Shown one piece after another: positions 52,928 to 62,643 of a stretch of DNA of 64,000 bases. Below the pieces are notes generated by a model, which saw only the letters and a list, made by a program, of their open reading frames with translations, was not told where the DNA came from and made no database searches. Each line of letters starts with the position of its first letter. Within the stretch, counting starts at the first letter, position 1. The translations under genes and the position numbers were made by a program. Source of the stretch: Paracoccus sp. JM45 (GTDB lineage Bacteria > Pseudomonadota > Alphaproteobacteria > Rhodobacterales > Rhodobacteraceae); assembly GCF_003590715.1 (NCBI RefSeq), contig NZ_QQVY01000002.1:116460-180459 (forward strand), written 5' to 3'.

Positions 52928-53971
52928 ATGTCCGATCTGACCAAGACCCCCGTTACCGTGATCACCGGCTTTCTGGGCGCAGGAAAAACCACCCTTGTGC
53001 GGCATCTGATGCAGAACCCGCAGGGCAAGCGGCTGGCAGTGCTGGTCAATGAATTCGGCAGCATGGGCGTGGACGGCGAAATCCTGAAGGGCTGCGCCGA
53101 CGACAATTGCCCGGCCGAAAACATCATGGAGCTGTCGAACGGCTGCATCTGCTGCACGGTCGCCGATGATTTCATCCCGACGCTGGAACGGCTGATGGCG
53201 CTGCCGCAAAAGCCCGACCACATCCTGATCGAGACCTCGGGGCTGGCGCTGCCGAAACCCCTGCTGAAGGCCTTCGACTGGCCCGCCATCCGGTCGCGCA
53301 TCACCGTCGACGGCGTGATTGCATTGGCGGATGCCGAAGCCGTCGCCGCGGGCCGTTTCGCCCCCGATGTCGCCGCCGTGGACGCCCAACGCGCCGCCGA
53401 CGACAGCCTTGACCACGAAACGCCCCTGTCCGAGGTGTTCGAGGATCAGATCGCCTGCGCCGATGTCGTTTTGCTGACCAAGGCCGATCTGGCCGGTGAT
53501 GCTGGCGTCGCCGCCGCCCGTGCCGCCATTCTGGAACACGCCCCGCGCAAGCTGCCGATTCTGACCGTCACCGAAGGCGCGATTGACCCGCAGGTGATCT
53601 TGGGCCTGAACGCCGCCGCCGAAGACGATCTGGCCGCCCGTCCCAGCCACCATGATGGCCATGACGATCACGAGCATGAGGATTTCGACACGGTCATCAT
53701 CGACCTGCCCGAAATCACCGACCCCGCGCATCTGGTCGCGGCTATTGAACGTCTGGCCGTTGAACAGAACATCCTGCGCGTCAAAGGCCATGTCGCCGTT
53801 CAGGGCAAACCGATGCGTCTGTTGGTGCAGGCCGTGGGTGCGCGGGTGCGTCACCAATATGACCGTCAGTGGGGCGATCAGCCGCGCCGGTCGCAGCTGG
53901 TGGTCATCGCCGAACATGACGATGTGAACCCCGAGGCGATCCGCGCCATGCTGACGGGCGTGCCTGCCTGA
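52928..53971 (+). CDS. cobW: CobW, GTP-dependent cobalt metallochaperone
   Basis: COG0523 G3E GTPase, thought to deliver Co2+ to the CobNST chelatase. 347 residues. Walker A GFLGAGKTTL (14-23), the CxCC metal site in NGCICCTV (~71), TKAD as guanine motif and a His/Asp-rich patch HHDGHDDHEHED near residue 240. AGGAG precedes the ATG by 9 bases; the longer upstream frame lies in DUF1636. Shares a TGATG junction with cobN. Confidence 0.95.
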   Translation: MSDLTKTPVTVITGFLGAGKTTLVRHLMQNPQGKRLAVLVNEFGSMGVDGEILKGCADDNCPAENIMELSNGCICCTVADDFIPTLERLMALPQKPDHILIETSGLALPKPLLKAFDWPAIRSRITVDGVIALADAEAVAAGRFAPDVAAVDAQRAADDSLDHETPLSEVFEDQIACADVVLLTKADLAGDAGVAAARAAILEHAPRKLPILTVTEGAIDPQVILGLNAAAEDDLAARPSHHDGHDDHEHEDFDTVIIDLPEITDPAHLVAAIERLAVEQNILRVKGHVAVQGKPMRLLVQAVGARVRHQYDRQWGDQPRRSQLVVIAEHDDVNPEAIRAMLTGVPA

Positions 53972-56900
53972 TGCACGTCGTCTTCCGCGAACGCCACGGG
54001 CTGGACCAGTCCGACGCCCCCTATGACCCCGGCCAGTCGCCGGCGGATCTGGTGGTGCTGTCCTTTTCGGACAGCGATCTTGGCGCATTCGCGGCGGGCT
54101 GGCATCGCGCGGCGGGGGGGCTGCCGTCAACGCGGCTGTGCAACCTTGTCGCGCTGCGCCATCCGGTGTCGGTCGACACCTATCTGGACCAGACGCTGTC
54201 GGGGGCCAAAGGCATCCTGATCCGCCTGATCGGGGGCGAGGCCTATTGGCCCTATGGTCTGGCATCCGTGCAGGATCTGGCGCGGCGGCGCGGCATTGCG
54301 CTGGCGGTATTGCCCGCCGACGGACGCGATGATGCGCGGCTGGATCAGGTGTCCACCGTGCCCGCATCGGTGCTGCGCGTGTTACGGCGACATTGCGACC
54401 AAGGCGGCGCGGTGGCGGCCCAAGCAGCACTGGCACAGATGGCAATCGCTGCGGGACTGCATGCGGCCCCGGTTTTGGGGCGCAAGACCCTGCCCCAGAT
54501 GGGGCTTTATGATCCCGAACTGGGCATCATCGAAACGCCACCTGATGGTCCCTTGGCGCTGGTCACATTCTATCGCAGCTGGTTGGCCGCGGCCGATACC
54601 GCCGCGATTAACGCCATGATCCACGCCTTGCGTGCGCGTGGCCTTAACGCCTGCGGTGCCTTTGCACCGTCGCTCAAGGCCTCGGGGTTTGCCGAATGGT
54701 TGCGCGGTGCCTTGCCCGACGTCCCCGCCACCATCGTCAATGCCACCGGTTTTTCGGCCCATACCGAAAATGGTGGCGCCTTCGACGGCTTTGACAGCCC
54801 CGTTTTTCAAATCGCCCTGTCCACCAACCGCCGCAGCGAATGGCATCAGGCCGAACGCGGGCTGTCGCCATCCGACCTTGCCATGAACGTAGTCCTGCCC
54901 GAGGTGGACGGACGCATACTTGCCGGTGTCATCAGCTTCAAATCCCCCGCCAAACGTGACCCCGACCTGCAATATTCCCGCTTTGCCCATCGCCCCGATG
55001 CCGCGCTGGTCGATGCCGCCGCCGACCGCATCGCCGCATGGCACCGCCTTGGCGCGACACCTGCCACAGATCGCAAGTTGGCGTTAATTTTGTCCACCTA
55101 TCCGGGGCGCGACTGGCAGATGGCGCATGCCGTGGGGCTGGATGCGCTTGCCTCGGCCCATGGGGTGGCGGAACTACTGGCCAATCACGGCTATGATGTT
55201 CCCCCCATTCAGGGCGATCTGACCCGCGAACGCAATACATGGCCGCTGGACGAATATCGCACTGCGCTGGCCACCCTGCCCGCAACTCTGCGCGACGATC
55301 TGGATGCCGCATGGGGCGCACCCGAAACCGACCCCGACATGCGGGATGGCGCGTTCCATTTCGCCGCCATCCGTGCGGGGAAACTGTTGATGGCGCTGCA
55401 ACCCGAACGCAGCCATCACGCCACCCGCGATGATGATTATCACGACCTGACCCGCGTGCCGCGCCATGCCTATGTCGCCTTCTATCTGTGGCTGCGGTCA
55501 CAGGGGCTGCACGCGATGATCCATATGGGCGCGCATGGCACGCTGGAATGGTTGCCCGGAAAATCGGTGGCGCTGTCGGATGATTGCTGGCCGCAGGCGC
55601 TGACCGGTGCGTTGCCGGTGATTTATCCGTTCATCGTCAATGATCCGGGTGAGGCTGCGCAGGCCAAGCGCCGCCTTGGTGCCGTGACTTTGGGTCATCT
55701 GCCCCCACCTATGCTGGCCGCAGCGGTGCCTGACAGCATGGCGGGGCTGGAACGCCTGCTGGATGAATATTCGACCGCCGACGGGCTGGACCCTGCCCGC
55801 CGCGACCGGCTGGTCAGCGATATCCGCGACACCTCGCGCGCGCTTGGCGTCGACCGTGATCTGGGCATCCCCCCCGATGCGAGTGAGGCCGAGGCGATCA
55901 CCCGCATCGACCGCTTTGTTTGTGACATCAAGGAAAGCCAATACGGGCAGGGTCTGCATATCTTCGGCCAAGGCGAATACGGGCCGCAGGAACAGGCGGG
56001 TCTGTTGGCCGCGCTGTCGGGCCGCCATGTCGCGGCGGGGCCTTCGGGATCACCTGCACGGGGCCGGTCGGATGTGCTGCCCACAGGGCGCAACCTTTTT
56101 GCCACCGATCCACGTGCCGTGCCGACCCGCGCTGCACATGCCCAAGGCATCAAACTGGCCGAGGAATTGCTACGTCGTCACCTGCAGGATCACGGCGACT
56201 GGCCGCGCGGCTTGGTTGTCGATCTGTGGGGCAGCGCCACGATGCGCACCGCCGGTGAGGAGTTCGCCATGGCGCTGCATCTGGCGGGGCTGAAGCCTGT
56301 CTGGGACGAAGGCTCGGGGCGGGTATCAGGCGTGGAAATCTTGCCGCTGGCGCTGCTGGACCGTCCGCGCATCGACGTGACGCTGCGGGTGTCGGGCTTG
56401 TTCCGCGATGTCTTCCCCGTGCTGGCACAGTTGTTCGAAACCGGCGCACAGGCGTTGGCCGAACGCGAGGAGGCCGCCGATATGAACCCCTACGCCGCGC
56501 GTGTGGCACGGGTGTTCGGCCCCGAACCCGGCCAATACGGGCTGGGCATGGGCACCGCCCCCGATACCTTTACCGACGCCGCAAGGCAGGCAGCGGGTGA
56601 GGCTTGGATCACCGCCTCCAGCTGGGCCATCGGGCAGGATGGCGCTGTCACGCAAGACCGTGACGGGATCGAGGCCCGCCTGCAAACCGCAGACAGCTTT
56701 GTCCACGCGCAGGACCTGCCCGAAAGCGACCTGCTGCTGGCCGCCGATTATGCCGCACACGAGGCTGGCTTTGCCGCCGCCATGGCCCGCATCGGGGCGG
56801 ATGCCCCCGCGTTGTATCATCTGGACGCCACGCAGCCAGACCGCCCCCGCGCCCGCACCCTGACCGAGGAAATCGCACGCACCGTCCGCGCCCGCGCCAC

Positions 56901-57195
56901 CGATCCGCGTTGGGCCGATGCGATGACCGCCCATGGCTTCCGCGGCGCGGCTGAAATCGCCGCAACGTTGGACCACATGGCTGCCTTCGCGCATCTGGCA
57001 GGCGCGGTGCCGCCACATCTGTTCGATCTGTATCACGAGGCCACGTTGGGCCGCGACGACATCACCGCCTTCATGCAAACCGCCAACCCCGAGGCTTTGG
57101 CCGCCATGCGCGATCTGTTCCAGCGGTTGCATGATGCGGGACTGTGGGTGACGCGGCGAAACTCGATCGCCGCCAGCTTGGGGCCGGACGCATGA
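53971..57195 (+). CDS. cobN: Cobaltochelatase subunit CobN
   Basis: Large subunit that inserts cobalt into hydrogenobyrinate a,c-diamide, working with CobS and CobT (not in this window). 1074 residues, at the short end of the usual range. PVFQIALSTNRR, DYHDLTRVPRHAYVAFYLWLR, MIHMGAHGTLEWLPGKSVAL and YPFIVNDPGEAAQAKRR are hallmark CobN/BchH segments. The stop overlaps cobG (ATGA). Confidence 0.95.
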   Translation: MHVVFRERHGLDQSDAPYDPGQSPADLVVLSFSDSDLGAFAAGWHRAAGGLPSTRLCNLVALRHPVSVDTYLDQTLSGAKGILIRLIGGEAYWPYGLASVQDLARRRGIALAVLPADGRDDARLDQVSTVPASVLRVLRRHCDQGGAVAAQAALAQMAIAAGLHAAPVLGRKTLPQMGLYDPELGIIETPPDGPLALVTFYRSWLAAADTAAINAMIHALRARGLNACGAFAPSLKASGFAEWLRGALPDVPATIVNATGFSAHTENGGAFDGFDSPVFQIALSTNRRSEWHQAERGLSPSDLAMNVVLPEVDGRILAGVISFKSPAKRDPDLQYSRFAHRPDAALVDAAADRIAAWHRLGATPATDRKLALILSTYPGRDWQMAHAVGLDALASAHGVAELLANHGYDVPPIQGDLTRERNTWPLDEYRTALATLPATLRDDLDAAWGAPETDPDMRDGAFHFAAIRAGKLLMALQPERSHHATRDDDYHDLTRVPRHAYVAFYLWLRSQGLHAMIHMGAHGTLEWLPGKSVALSDDCWPQALTGALPVIYPFIVNDPGEAAQAKRRLGAVTLGHLPPPMLAAAVPDSMAGLERLLDEYSTADGLDPARRDRLVSDIRDTSRALGVDRDLGIPPDASEAEAITRIDRFVCDIKESQYGQGLHIFGQGEYGPQEQAGLLAALSGRHVAAGPSGSPARGRSDVLPTGRNLFATDPRAVPTRAAHAQGIKLAEELLRRHLQDHGDWPRGLVVDLWGSATMRTAGEEFAMALHLAGLKPVWDEGSGRVSGVEILPLALLDRPRIDVTLRVSGLFRDVFPVLAQLFETGAQALAEREEAADMNPYAARVARVFGPEPGQYGLGMGTAPDTFTDAARQAAGEAWITASSWAIGQDGAVTQDRDGIEARLQTADSFVHAQDLPESDLLLAADYAAHEAGFAAAMARIGADAPALYHLDATQPDRPRARTLTEEIARTVRARATDPRWADAMTAHGFRGAAEIAATLDHMAAFAHLAGAVPPHLFDLYHEATLGRDDITAFMQTANPEALAAMRDLFQRLHDAGLWVTRRNSIAASLGPDA

Positions 57196-58295
57196 GCGGC
57201 GTGAAGGGCTGGTGCCCCGGTGCCCTGCGTCCGATGGAATCAGGCGATGGCTGGGTTGTACGTATCAAGCCGCACGGCGCGAAGCTGTCCCGCACTCAGG
57301 CAACGGGGATCGCCGATGCGGCGCAAACCTATGGTAACGGGCTGATCGACCTGACGGGGCGTGGCAATCTGCAATTACGCGGTGTCACGCCCGACAGCCA
57401 TACGCCGCTGATCGCGGATCTGCGGGCGCTGGATTTGGTTGACCCTGATATCGCCACGGAAACGCGGCGCAATATCATTGTCACACCCTTTGGTGACGGC
57501 ACGACTGATGGATTGGTCCACGATCTGGAAGCAGCTTTAGCCAACAGTACGCTGACCCTGCCTGCCAAATTCGGCTTTGCGGTCGATACCGGCCCAGCGC
57601 CGGTTCTGACCGATGATCCTGCCGATATTCGGATCGAACGGTTGGGCGATACGTTGGTCCTGCGCGCCGATGGCATGATGTTTGCATCGGCCTTTCACGC
57701 ACCAGAGGATGCGATTGCCTTGGCCGGTTGGTTCCTTGCCAAGGGCGGCGCCTCTGGCGGTCGTGGTCGGATGGCGGCGTTGATTGCCAAGGGCGTCCGG
57801 CCAGTCGCTGATATCGCGGCACCTGCCCCCGCCCGGGCCGCGACGCCGGGTGCTGTAGCAGATGGATTTCTGGCAGGGTTTGAATTCGGGCAAATTCCCC
57901 CCGACACATTGCGCCGCTTGGGACGTCTTGGTCCGCTGCGCCTGACGCCGTGGCGGATGCTGCTGGTGCAGGGTGCGGGATGCCTGCCCGCGATGGACGG
58001 TCTGATCCTGACCGCTGATGACCCACGCCTGCGCCTGCGGGCCTGCACCGGTGCGCCCGGCTGCACACAGGCCCATGCCGCGACGCGTTCTGTGGCGCAT
58101 GGTCTTGCGCCCTTTGTGCCGGATGGTGCAGTGCTGCACGTGTCGGGTTGCGCCAAAGGCTGCGGCTGGCCGCGCAAGGCCGACATCACGCTGACCGCTA
58201 CGCCGCAAGGCTTTGACCTGATCCGCCATGGCTGCGCGCATGATGCGCCGGTTTTGCGCGGGCTCCACTCTGACCAACTGCCGAAGGTGCTTTGA
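57192..58295 (+). CDS. cobG: Precorrin-3B synthase
   Basis: Oxygen-using monooxygenase of the aerobic B12 pathway, of the sulfite/nitrite reductase fold. 367 residues. NGLIDLTGRGNLQLRGV near residue 45; the siroheme-type 4Fe-4S ligands lie in ACTGAPGCTQA and HVSGCAKGCGWP (C-x5-C and C-x3-C). Its presence shows that the aerobic route via CobG is used. The ATG overlaps the cobN stop; the TGA abuts cobH (TGATG). Confidence 0.94.
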   Translation: MSGVKGWCPGALRPMESGDGWVVRIKPHGAKLSRTQATGIADAAQTYGNGLIDLTGRGNLQLRGVTPDSHTPLIADLRALDLVDPDIATETRRNIIVTPFGDGTTDGLVHDLEAALANSTLTLPAKFGFAVDTGPAPVLTDDPADIRIERLGDTLVLRADGMMFASAFHAPEDAIALAGWFLAKGGASGGRGRMAALIAKGVRPVADIAAPAPARAATPGAVADGFLAGFEFGQIPPDTLRRLGRLGPLRLTPWRMLLVQGAGCLPAMDGLILTADDPRLRLRACTGAPGCTQAHAATRSVAHGLAPFVPDGAVLHVSGCAKGCGWPRKADITLTATPQGFDLIRHGCAHDAPVLRGLHSDQLPKVL

Positions 58296-58924
58296 TGCCG
58301 TATGACTATGAAAAGGACGGGGCCGCGATCTATCGTCAGTCCTTTGCCACCATCCGGTCCGAGGCCGACTTGACGCGTTTCGACGCTGATGAAGAACCCG
58401 TCGTCACCCGCATGATCCATGCCGCAGGTCTGGTAGGGCTTGAGAATTATGTCCGTTTCACCCCCGGCATGGCGACCATCGCCCGTGCCGCATTGGCGGG
58501 CGGTGCGCCGATCCTGTGTGATGCGCGTATGGTCAGCGAAGGCGTCACCCGCGCCCGCCTGCCCGCCGATAATCCGGTCATCTGCACCCTGAACGACCCC
58601 CGCGTGCCCGACATGGCCCGTGACATGGGCAACACCCGCAGCGCCACCGCGCTGGAACTGTGGCGCCCGCATCTGGCAGGCGCGCTGGTCGCCATCGGCA
58701 ATGCCCCCACCGCGCTGTTCCACCTGCTGAACATGCTGGAGGACCCCGACTGTCCCCGCCCCGCCGCAATCATCGGCTGTCCCGTCGGCTTTATCGGTGC
58801 GGCGGAATCCAAGGATGCGCTGATGGCAGCGGCCCCTGTGCCATCGGTCATCGTGCAGGGACGGCTTGGCGGATCGGCCATCACCGTGGCCGCAATCAAC
58901 GCGCTGGCCAGCCGGAAGGAATAA
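58295..58924 (+). CDS. cobH: Precorrin-8X methylmutase
   Basis: Moves a methyl group from C11 to C12 to give hydrogenobyrinate. 209 residues. The catalytic His is in TRMIHAAGLVG; PILCDARMVSEGV, NAPTALFHLL, GCPVGFIGAAESK and RLGGSAITVAAINAL follow. ATG at 58295 overlaps the cobG stop; a TTG one codon earlier is not preferred. Confidence 0.95.
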   Translation: MPYDYEKDGAAIYRQSFATIRSEADLTRFDADEEPVVTRMIHAAGLVGLENYVRFTPGMATIARAALAGGAPILCDARMVSEGVTRARLPADNPVICTLNDPRVPDMARDMGNTRSATALELWRPHLAGALVAIGNAPTALFHLLNMLEDPDCPRPAAIIGCPVGFIGAAESKDALMAAAPVPSVIVQGRLGGSAITVAAINALASRKE

Positions 58925-58928
58925 GCCC

Positions 58929-59672
58929 ATGGGACAGATCATCTGTGCAGGACTGGGACCGGGCGATCCTGACCTGATCTCGGTCCGGGCCGACCGCGCC
59001 ATTCGCGGCGCGCGCCATGTGGCGTTCTTCCGCAAGCCGGGACGTCAGGGGCAGGCACGCCGCATTGTGACCGGCATGCTGGATGACGGGGCCGCTGAAT
59101 ACCCGATGGAATACCCTGTCACGACGGAAATTCCCTTCGACAGCCTGGAATATAACGACCTGCTGTCGCGCTTTTACGATGACTGGGCGGCACGTTTGCG
59201 CGACTTGGCAGCAACCGACGATGTGGTCGTGCTGTGCGAGGGTGATCCGTTCCTCTACGGGTCGTTCATGCATCTTTATGTGCGCCTGCGTGATCAGGTG
59301 CCGATGCAGGTCATTCCGGGCATTCCGGGCATGGTCGGTTGCTGGAACGCCAGCGGCACGCCGATCACATGGGGCGATGATGTGCTGACCGTCCTGATGG
59401 GCACATTGCCCGAGGATGACCTTCACCGCCATATCACCTGCGCCGACGCGCTGGTCGTCATGAAGACCGGACGCAACCTGCCAAAAGTCCGCCGTGCGCT
59501 GGCCAGAGCGGGCCGTCTGGACGATGCGTGGCTGATTGAACGCGGCACCATGCCCAATGAACGCATCGCGCGGCTGGCCGATGTGCAGGATGCCGACTGC
59601 CCCTATTTCGCCATCGTGCTGGTCCATGGCCAAGGTCGCCGCCCCGTCGCCCTGTCGGGGGATGTGGAATGA
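58929..59672 (+). CDS. cobI: Precorrin-2 C20-methyltransferase
   Basis: SAM-dependent methylation at C20. 247 residues. CAGLGPGDPDLISVRADRAI at the start, LCEGDPFLYGSFMHLY, VIPGIPGMVGCWNASGTPI and VVMKTGRNLPKV are CobI features. ATG at 58929 with AAGGAA upstream across the cobH stop. Overlaps cobJ by ATGA. Confidence 0.95.
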   Translation: MGQIICAGLGPGDPDLISVRADRAIRGARHVAFFRKPGRQGQARRIVTGMLDDGAAEYPMEYPVTTEIPFDSLEYNDLLSRFYDDWAARLRDLAATDDVVVLCEGDPFLYGSFMHLYVRLRDQVPMQVIPGIPGMVGCWNASGTPITWGDDVLTVLMGTLPEDDLHRHITCADALVVMKTGRNLPKVRRALARAGRLDDAWLIERGTMPNERIARLADVQDADCPYFAIVLVHGQGRRPVALSGDVE

Positions 59673-60403
59673 GCGGCTGGATCACCGTCGCGGGCCTTGG
59701 GCCGGGGGATGATGCGCTTGTGACGCCTCAGGTCATGCAGGCGCTGGAACAGGCGACCGATGTCATCGGCTATATCCCCTATGTCGCGCGGGTCGCACCG
59801 CGGGCGGGGCTGGTGCTGCACCCCTCCGACAACCGAGTCGAGCTGGACCGTGCAAGACTGGCGCTGAAAATGGCGGCGGATGGCAAGCGGGTGGTGATTG
59901 TCTCCTCGGGCGATCCCGGGGTCTTCGCCATGGCATCCGCCCTGTTCGAGGCGCTGGAGGCCACCCCCGACCTGATCGACACCGATATCCGCATCCTTCC
60001 GGGCATTACGGCGATGCTGGCGGCAGCGGCACGCGCCGGTGCGCCCTTGGGCCATGATTTCTGCGCCATCAACCTGTCCGATAATCTGAAACCGTTTAAG
60101 ATGGTGGAACAACGTCTGCGCCACGCCGCCCGCGGTGATTTCGCCATGGCCTTCTATAACCCGCGATCCGCCAGCCGCCCGCATCAGTTCACCCGCGTGC
60201 TGGAGATCCTGCGCGAGGAATGCGGCCCCGACCGCCTGATCATCTTTGCCCGCGCGGTCAGCACACCCGATGAAGCCCTGACCACCGTCACCCTGTCCGA
60301 GGCAACGCCCGAAATGGCCGATATGCGCACCGTCGTTCTGGTCGGCAATGCCGCGACGCGCAGGGTGGGCAAATGGGTCTATGCCCCGCGACGGGCCGTT
60401 TGA
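59669..60403 (+). CDS. cobJ: Precorrin-3B C17-methyltransferase
   Basis: Methylates C17 with ring contraction. 244 residues. GLGPGDDALVTPQ, IGYIPYVARV, VSSGDPGVFAMASALFE, FCAINLSDNLKPF and FYNPRSASRPHQF are diagnostic. Overlaps cobI by 4 bases. Its last 25 bases overlap the 3' end of cobK on the opposite strand. Confidence 0.95.
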   Translation: MSGWITVAGLGPGDDALVTPQVMQALEQATDVIGYIPYVARVAPRAGLVLHPSDNRVELDRARLALKMAADGKRVVIVSSGDPGVFAMASALFEALEATPDLIDTDIRILPGITAMLAAAARAGAPLGHDFCAINLSDNLKPFKMVEQRLRHAARGDFAMAFYNPRSASRPHQFTRVLEILREECGPDRLIIFARAVSTPDEALTTVTLSEATPEMADMRTVVLVGNAATRRVGKWVYAPRRAV

Positions 60404-61122
60404 TGTATCCAGGCCAGCGCCAGTTCGGGTTCGCTGACCTCTGCCCGTTCGGGCAGGACGGGGCGGTCGATCATGATGACCTGCACCCCCAATTCACGTG
60501 CGGCGGTCAGCTTGGCCACCGCCCCCATGCCCCCTGCATTCTTGGCAACGACATGGGTGATCCGGTGGTCGCGAATCAACGCGGCATCCCCCTGCGCGGT
60601 AAAGGGACCGCGTGCAATCACGACCTGCGCGTCGGGCAAGGGCATGGCAACGGGCGGATCGACCAACCGCAGCAGGAAGTGATGCGGCAGACCGGCAAAA
60701 GCGTCCAAATTCTGCTTGCCGATGGCCAGAAAAACGCGGGTGGGGCTGGCGGGCAAGGCCGATGCCGCCTTGGCGATGTCGCTGACGCGGGTCCAACGAT
60801 CACCCTGCCCTGCCACCCATGCCGGACGTTGCAGGCACAGCAGCGGAACCCCCGCCAAAGCTGCCGCGTTAACCGCATTGGCGCTGATCTGGGCGGCAAA
60901 GGGATGGGTCGCGTCGATCAGATGCGTAAACCCGCCATCGCGCAGGTGCTGCGCCAGACCCTGCACGCCGCCAAAGCCACCCATGCGGGTGGGCAAAGGC
61001 TGGGCCACAGGGGACATCGTGCGACCAGCATAGGAAAACTGGGCATTAAGGCCCTGATCTGCCAGAAAGCGGGCCATGGCGCTGGCCTCGGTCGTGCCGC
61101 CCAGCAGCAGGATGCGTGTCAT
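60379..61122 (-). CDS. cobK: Precorrin-6A reductase, inverted within the cob operon
   Basis: NADPH-dependent reduction of precorrin-6A to 6B. 247 residues. LLLGGTTEASAMARFLA, HLIDATHPFAAQISANA and VVAKNAGGMGAVAKLTAARELG are CobK signatures. It reads against the operon: its ATG (61122) overlaps the cobL ATG on the other strand by two bases, and its stop lies inside cobJ. It must have its own promoter inside cobL, or be read from farther upstream on the minus strand. Confidence 0.94.
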   Translation of the reverse strand: MTRILLLGGTTEASAMARFLADQGLNAQFSYAGRTMSPVAQPLPTRMGGFGGVQGLAQHLRDGGFTHLIDATHPFAAQISANAVNAAALAGVPLLCLQRPAWVAGQGDRWTRVSDIAKAASALPASPTRVFLAIGKQNLDAFAGLPHHFLLRLVDPPVAMPLPDAQVVIARGPFTAQGDAALIRDHRITHVVAKNAGGMGAVAKLTAARELGVQVIMIDRPVLPERAEVSEPELALAWIHQTARRGA

Positions 61123-62311
61123 GTCTGAACCTTGGCTGACGATCATCGGTATCGCCGAAGATGGCCTATCCGGCCTGCCGGATGCAAGCCGTCAGGCACT
61201 GGCGCGCGCTGATCTGGTCTTTGGCGGACCGCGACATCTGGCCTTGGCAGGGGTGACCGATAAGGGCCGGCCATGGCCCGTGCCGTTCGATATTGCGCCG
61301 GTGCTGGCGGCCAAAGGGCGACGGGTCGTGGCCCTGACCTCGGGTGATCCTTTCTGGCACGGGGCGGGTGGCACACTGGCCGCGCATCTGGACCCTGCCG
61401 ACTGGGTGGCGCTGCCGGTGGCGGGCGTGATCGGTCTGGCCTGCGCGCGGCTTGGCTGGCGGGCCGAGGCCACAGTGACACTTGGCCTGCATGCCGCACC
61501 CTTTGCCCGACTGCGCCCGCATCTGGTGCGCGGATGCCGCATCATCGCCACCTTACGTGACGCGGCAGCTGTGGCGGCGCTGGCCGACTGGCTGTGCACA
61601 CAAGGGGCTGGCGCTGCACATCTGACAGTTATGGAACGGCTTGGCGGACCTGACGAACGGCTGCACAGGACACGCGCCGACCGATTTGCGCTGTCCGGCA
61701 TCGCGGCACCTGTGGCGGTGGCCATTGACGGCGCGGACCTGCCGCGCGGCACCGGCATCAGTGCCACGGCAGGGCGGCCCGATGACAGCTTTGACCATGC
61801 GGGGCAGATCACCAAATCACCCATCCGCGCCATGACGTTGGCCGCGCTTTCCCCCCGCCCCAATGCGCTTTTGTGGGACATCGGCGGAGGATCGGGCGCG
61901 ATCTCGGTCGAATGGGCCTTGGCCGGTGGGCGCGCCATCTGTATCGAACCGCGCGCCGACAGGGTCGACCTGATCCGCGCAAATATCGCCAACTTTGGCG
62001 TCGACCATCTTGTCACCGTGCTGCATGCCAAAGCGCCGGAAGCGCTGACCGGTCTGGCCGATCCCGATGCGGTTTTCATCGGCGGCGGCGGATCAGAGAG
62101 CGTATTTCAGGCCCTTTGGCCACTGATGCCCGCAGGTGCGGTACTGGTGGCAAATGCGGTCACATTGGAAACGGAAATGTTGCTGACACAGCTTCACACC
62201 CATAACGGAGGCGACCTGATGCGCATCGACATCGCCCGCGCGGCCCCCTTAGGCACCATGCGCGGCTGGCAACCCGCCCGACCCGTCCTTCAATGGGCGG
62301 TGACCCGATGA
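61121..62311 (+). CDS. cobL: Precorrin-6Y C5,15-methyltransferase, decarboxylating
   Basis: Bifunctional enzyme. 396 residues. N-terminal CbiE-like domain (1-~200) with IIGIAEDGLSGLP and LTSGDPFWHGAG; C-terminal CbiT-like domain (~230-396) with LLWDIGGGSGAISVEWAL as SAM motif and IEPRADRVDLIRANIANFG. ATG at 61121 with CAGGA 8 bases upstream. Overlaps cobE (ATGA). Confidence 0.95.
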   Translation: MSEPWLTIIGIAEDGLSGLPDASRQALARADLVFGGPRHLALAGVTDKGRPWPVPFDIAPVLAAKGRRVVALTSGDPFWHGAGGTLAAHLDPADWVALPVAGVIGLACARLGWRAEATVTLGLHAAPFARLRPHLVRGCRIIATLRDAAAVAALADWLCTQGAGAAHLTVMERLGGPDERLHRTRADRFALSGIAAPVAVAIDGADLPRGTGISATAGRPDDSFDHAGQITKSPIRAMTLAALSPRPNALLWDIGGGSGAISVEWALAGGRAICIEPRADRVDLIRANIANFGVDHLVTVLHAKAPEALTGLADPDAVFIGGGGSESVFQALWPLMPAGAVLVANAVTLETEMLLTQLHTHNGGDLMRIDIARAAPLGTMRGWQPARPVLQWAVTR

Positions 62312-62643
62312 AGGTCGCGGGTATCGGCTGTCGCAATGACACCCCGCTGGCGGCATTGACCCAAGCTGTCGCCAAGCTTGATGCGGATATTCTGGCAGGC
62401 ATCGCCATCCGCGCCCCCCTGCTGGAACAGCTTTCACAGGCGCTGGACCTGCCTTTACAGATTGTCGAGATCGCAGGCATCGAAACGCCCTCCCAATCGC
62501 CCCGCATTCAGGCCCTGCACGCCACAGGTTCGGTGGCCGAGGCAGCGGCGCTGGTCGCCGCCGGACCGACCGCAAAGCTGACCCAGCCGCGTATCGTTTC
62601 GGAATGCGGCCGCATCACCATCGCCATCGCAGAGGTTTCATGA
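62308..62643 (+). CDS. cobE: Cobalamin biosynthesis protein CobE (CbiG C-terminal type)
   Basis: 111 residues. [15 protein letters not shown] near the start, [26 protein letters not shown] and ISECGR-like [13 protein letters not shown] at the end match CobE/CbiG-C. Exact role unsettled; it is thought to bind corrin intermediates. Overlaps cobL and cobM by 4 bases each. Confidence 0.9.
   Translation: MKVAGIGCRNDTPLAALTQAVAKLDADILAGIAIRAPLLEQLSQALDLPLQIVEIAGIETPSQSPRIQALHATGSVAEAAALVAAGPTAKLTQPRIVSECGRITIAIAEVS

Noticed and set aside
52829-54445. 538-codon minus-strand open frame opposite cobW and cobN
   Set aside because: Antisense shadow rich in Gly, Arg and Gln; cobW and cobN are certain.
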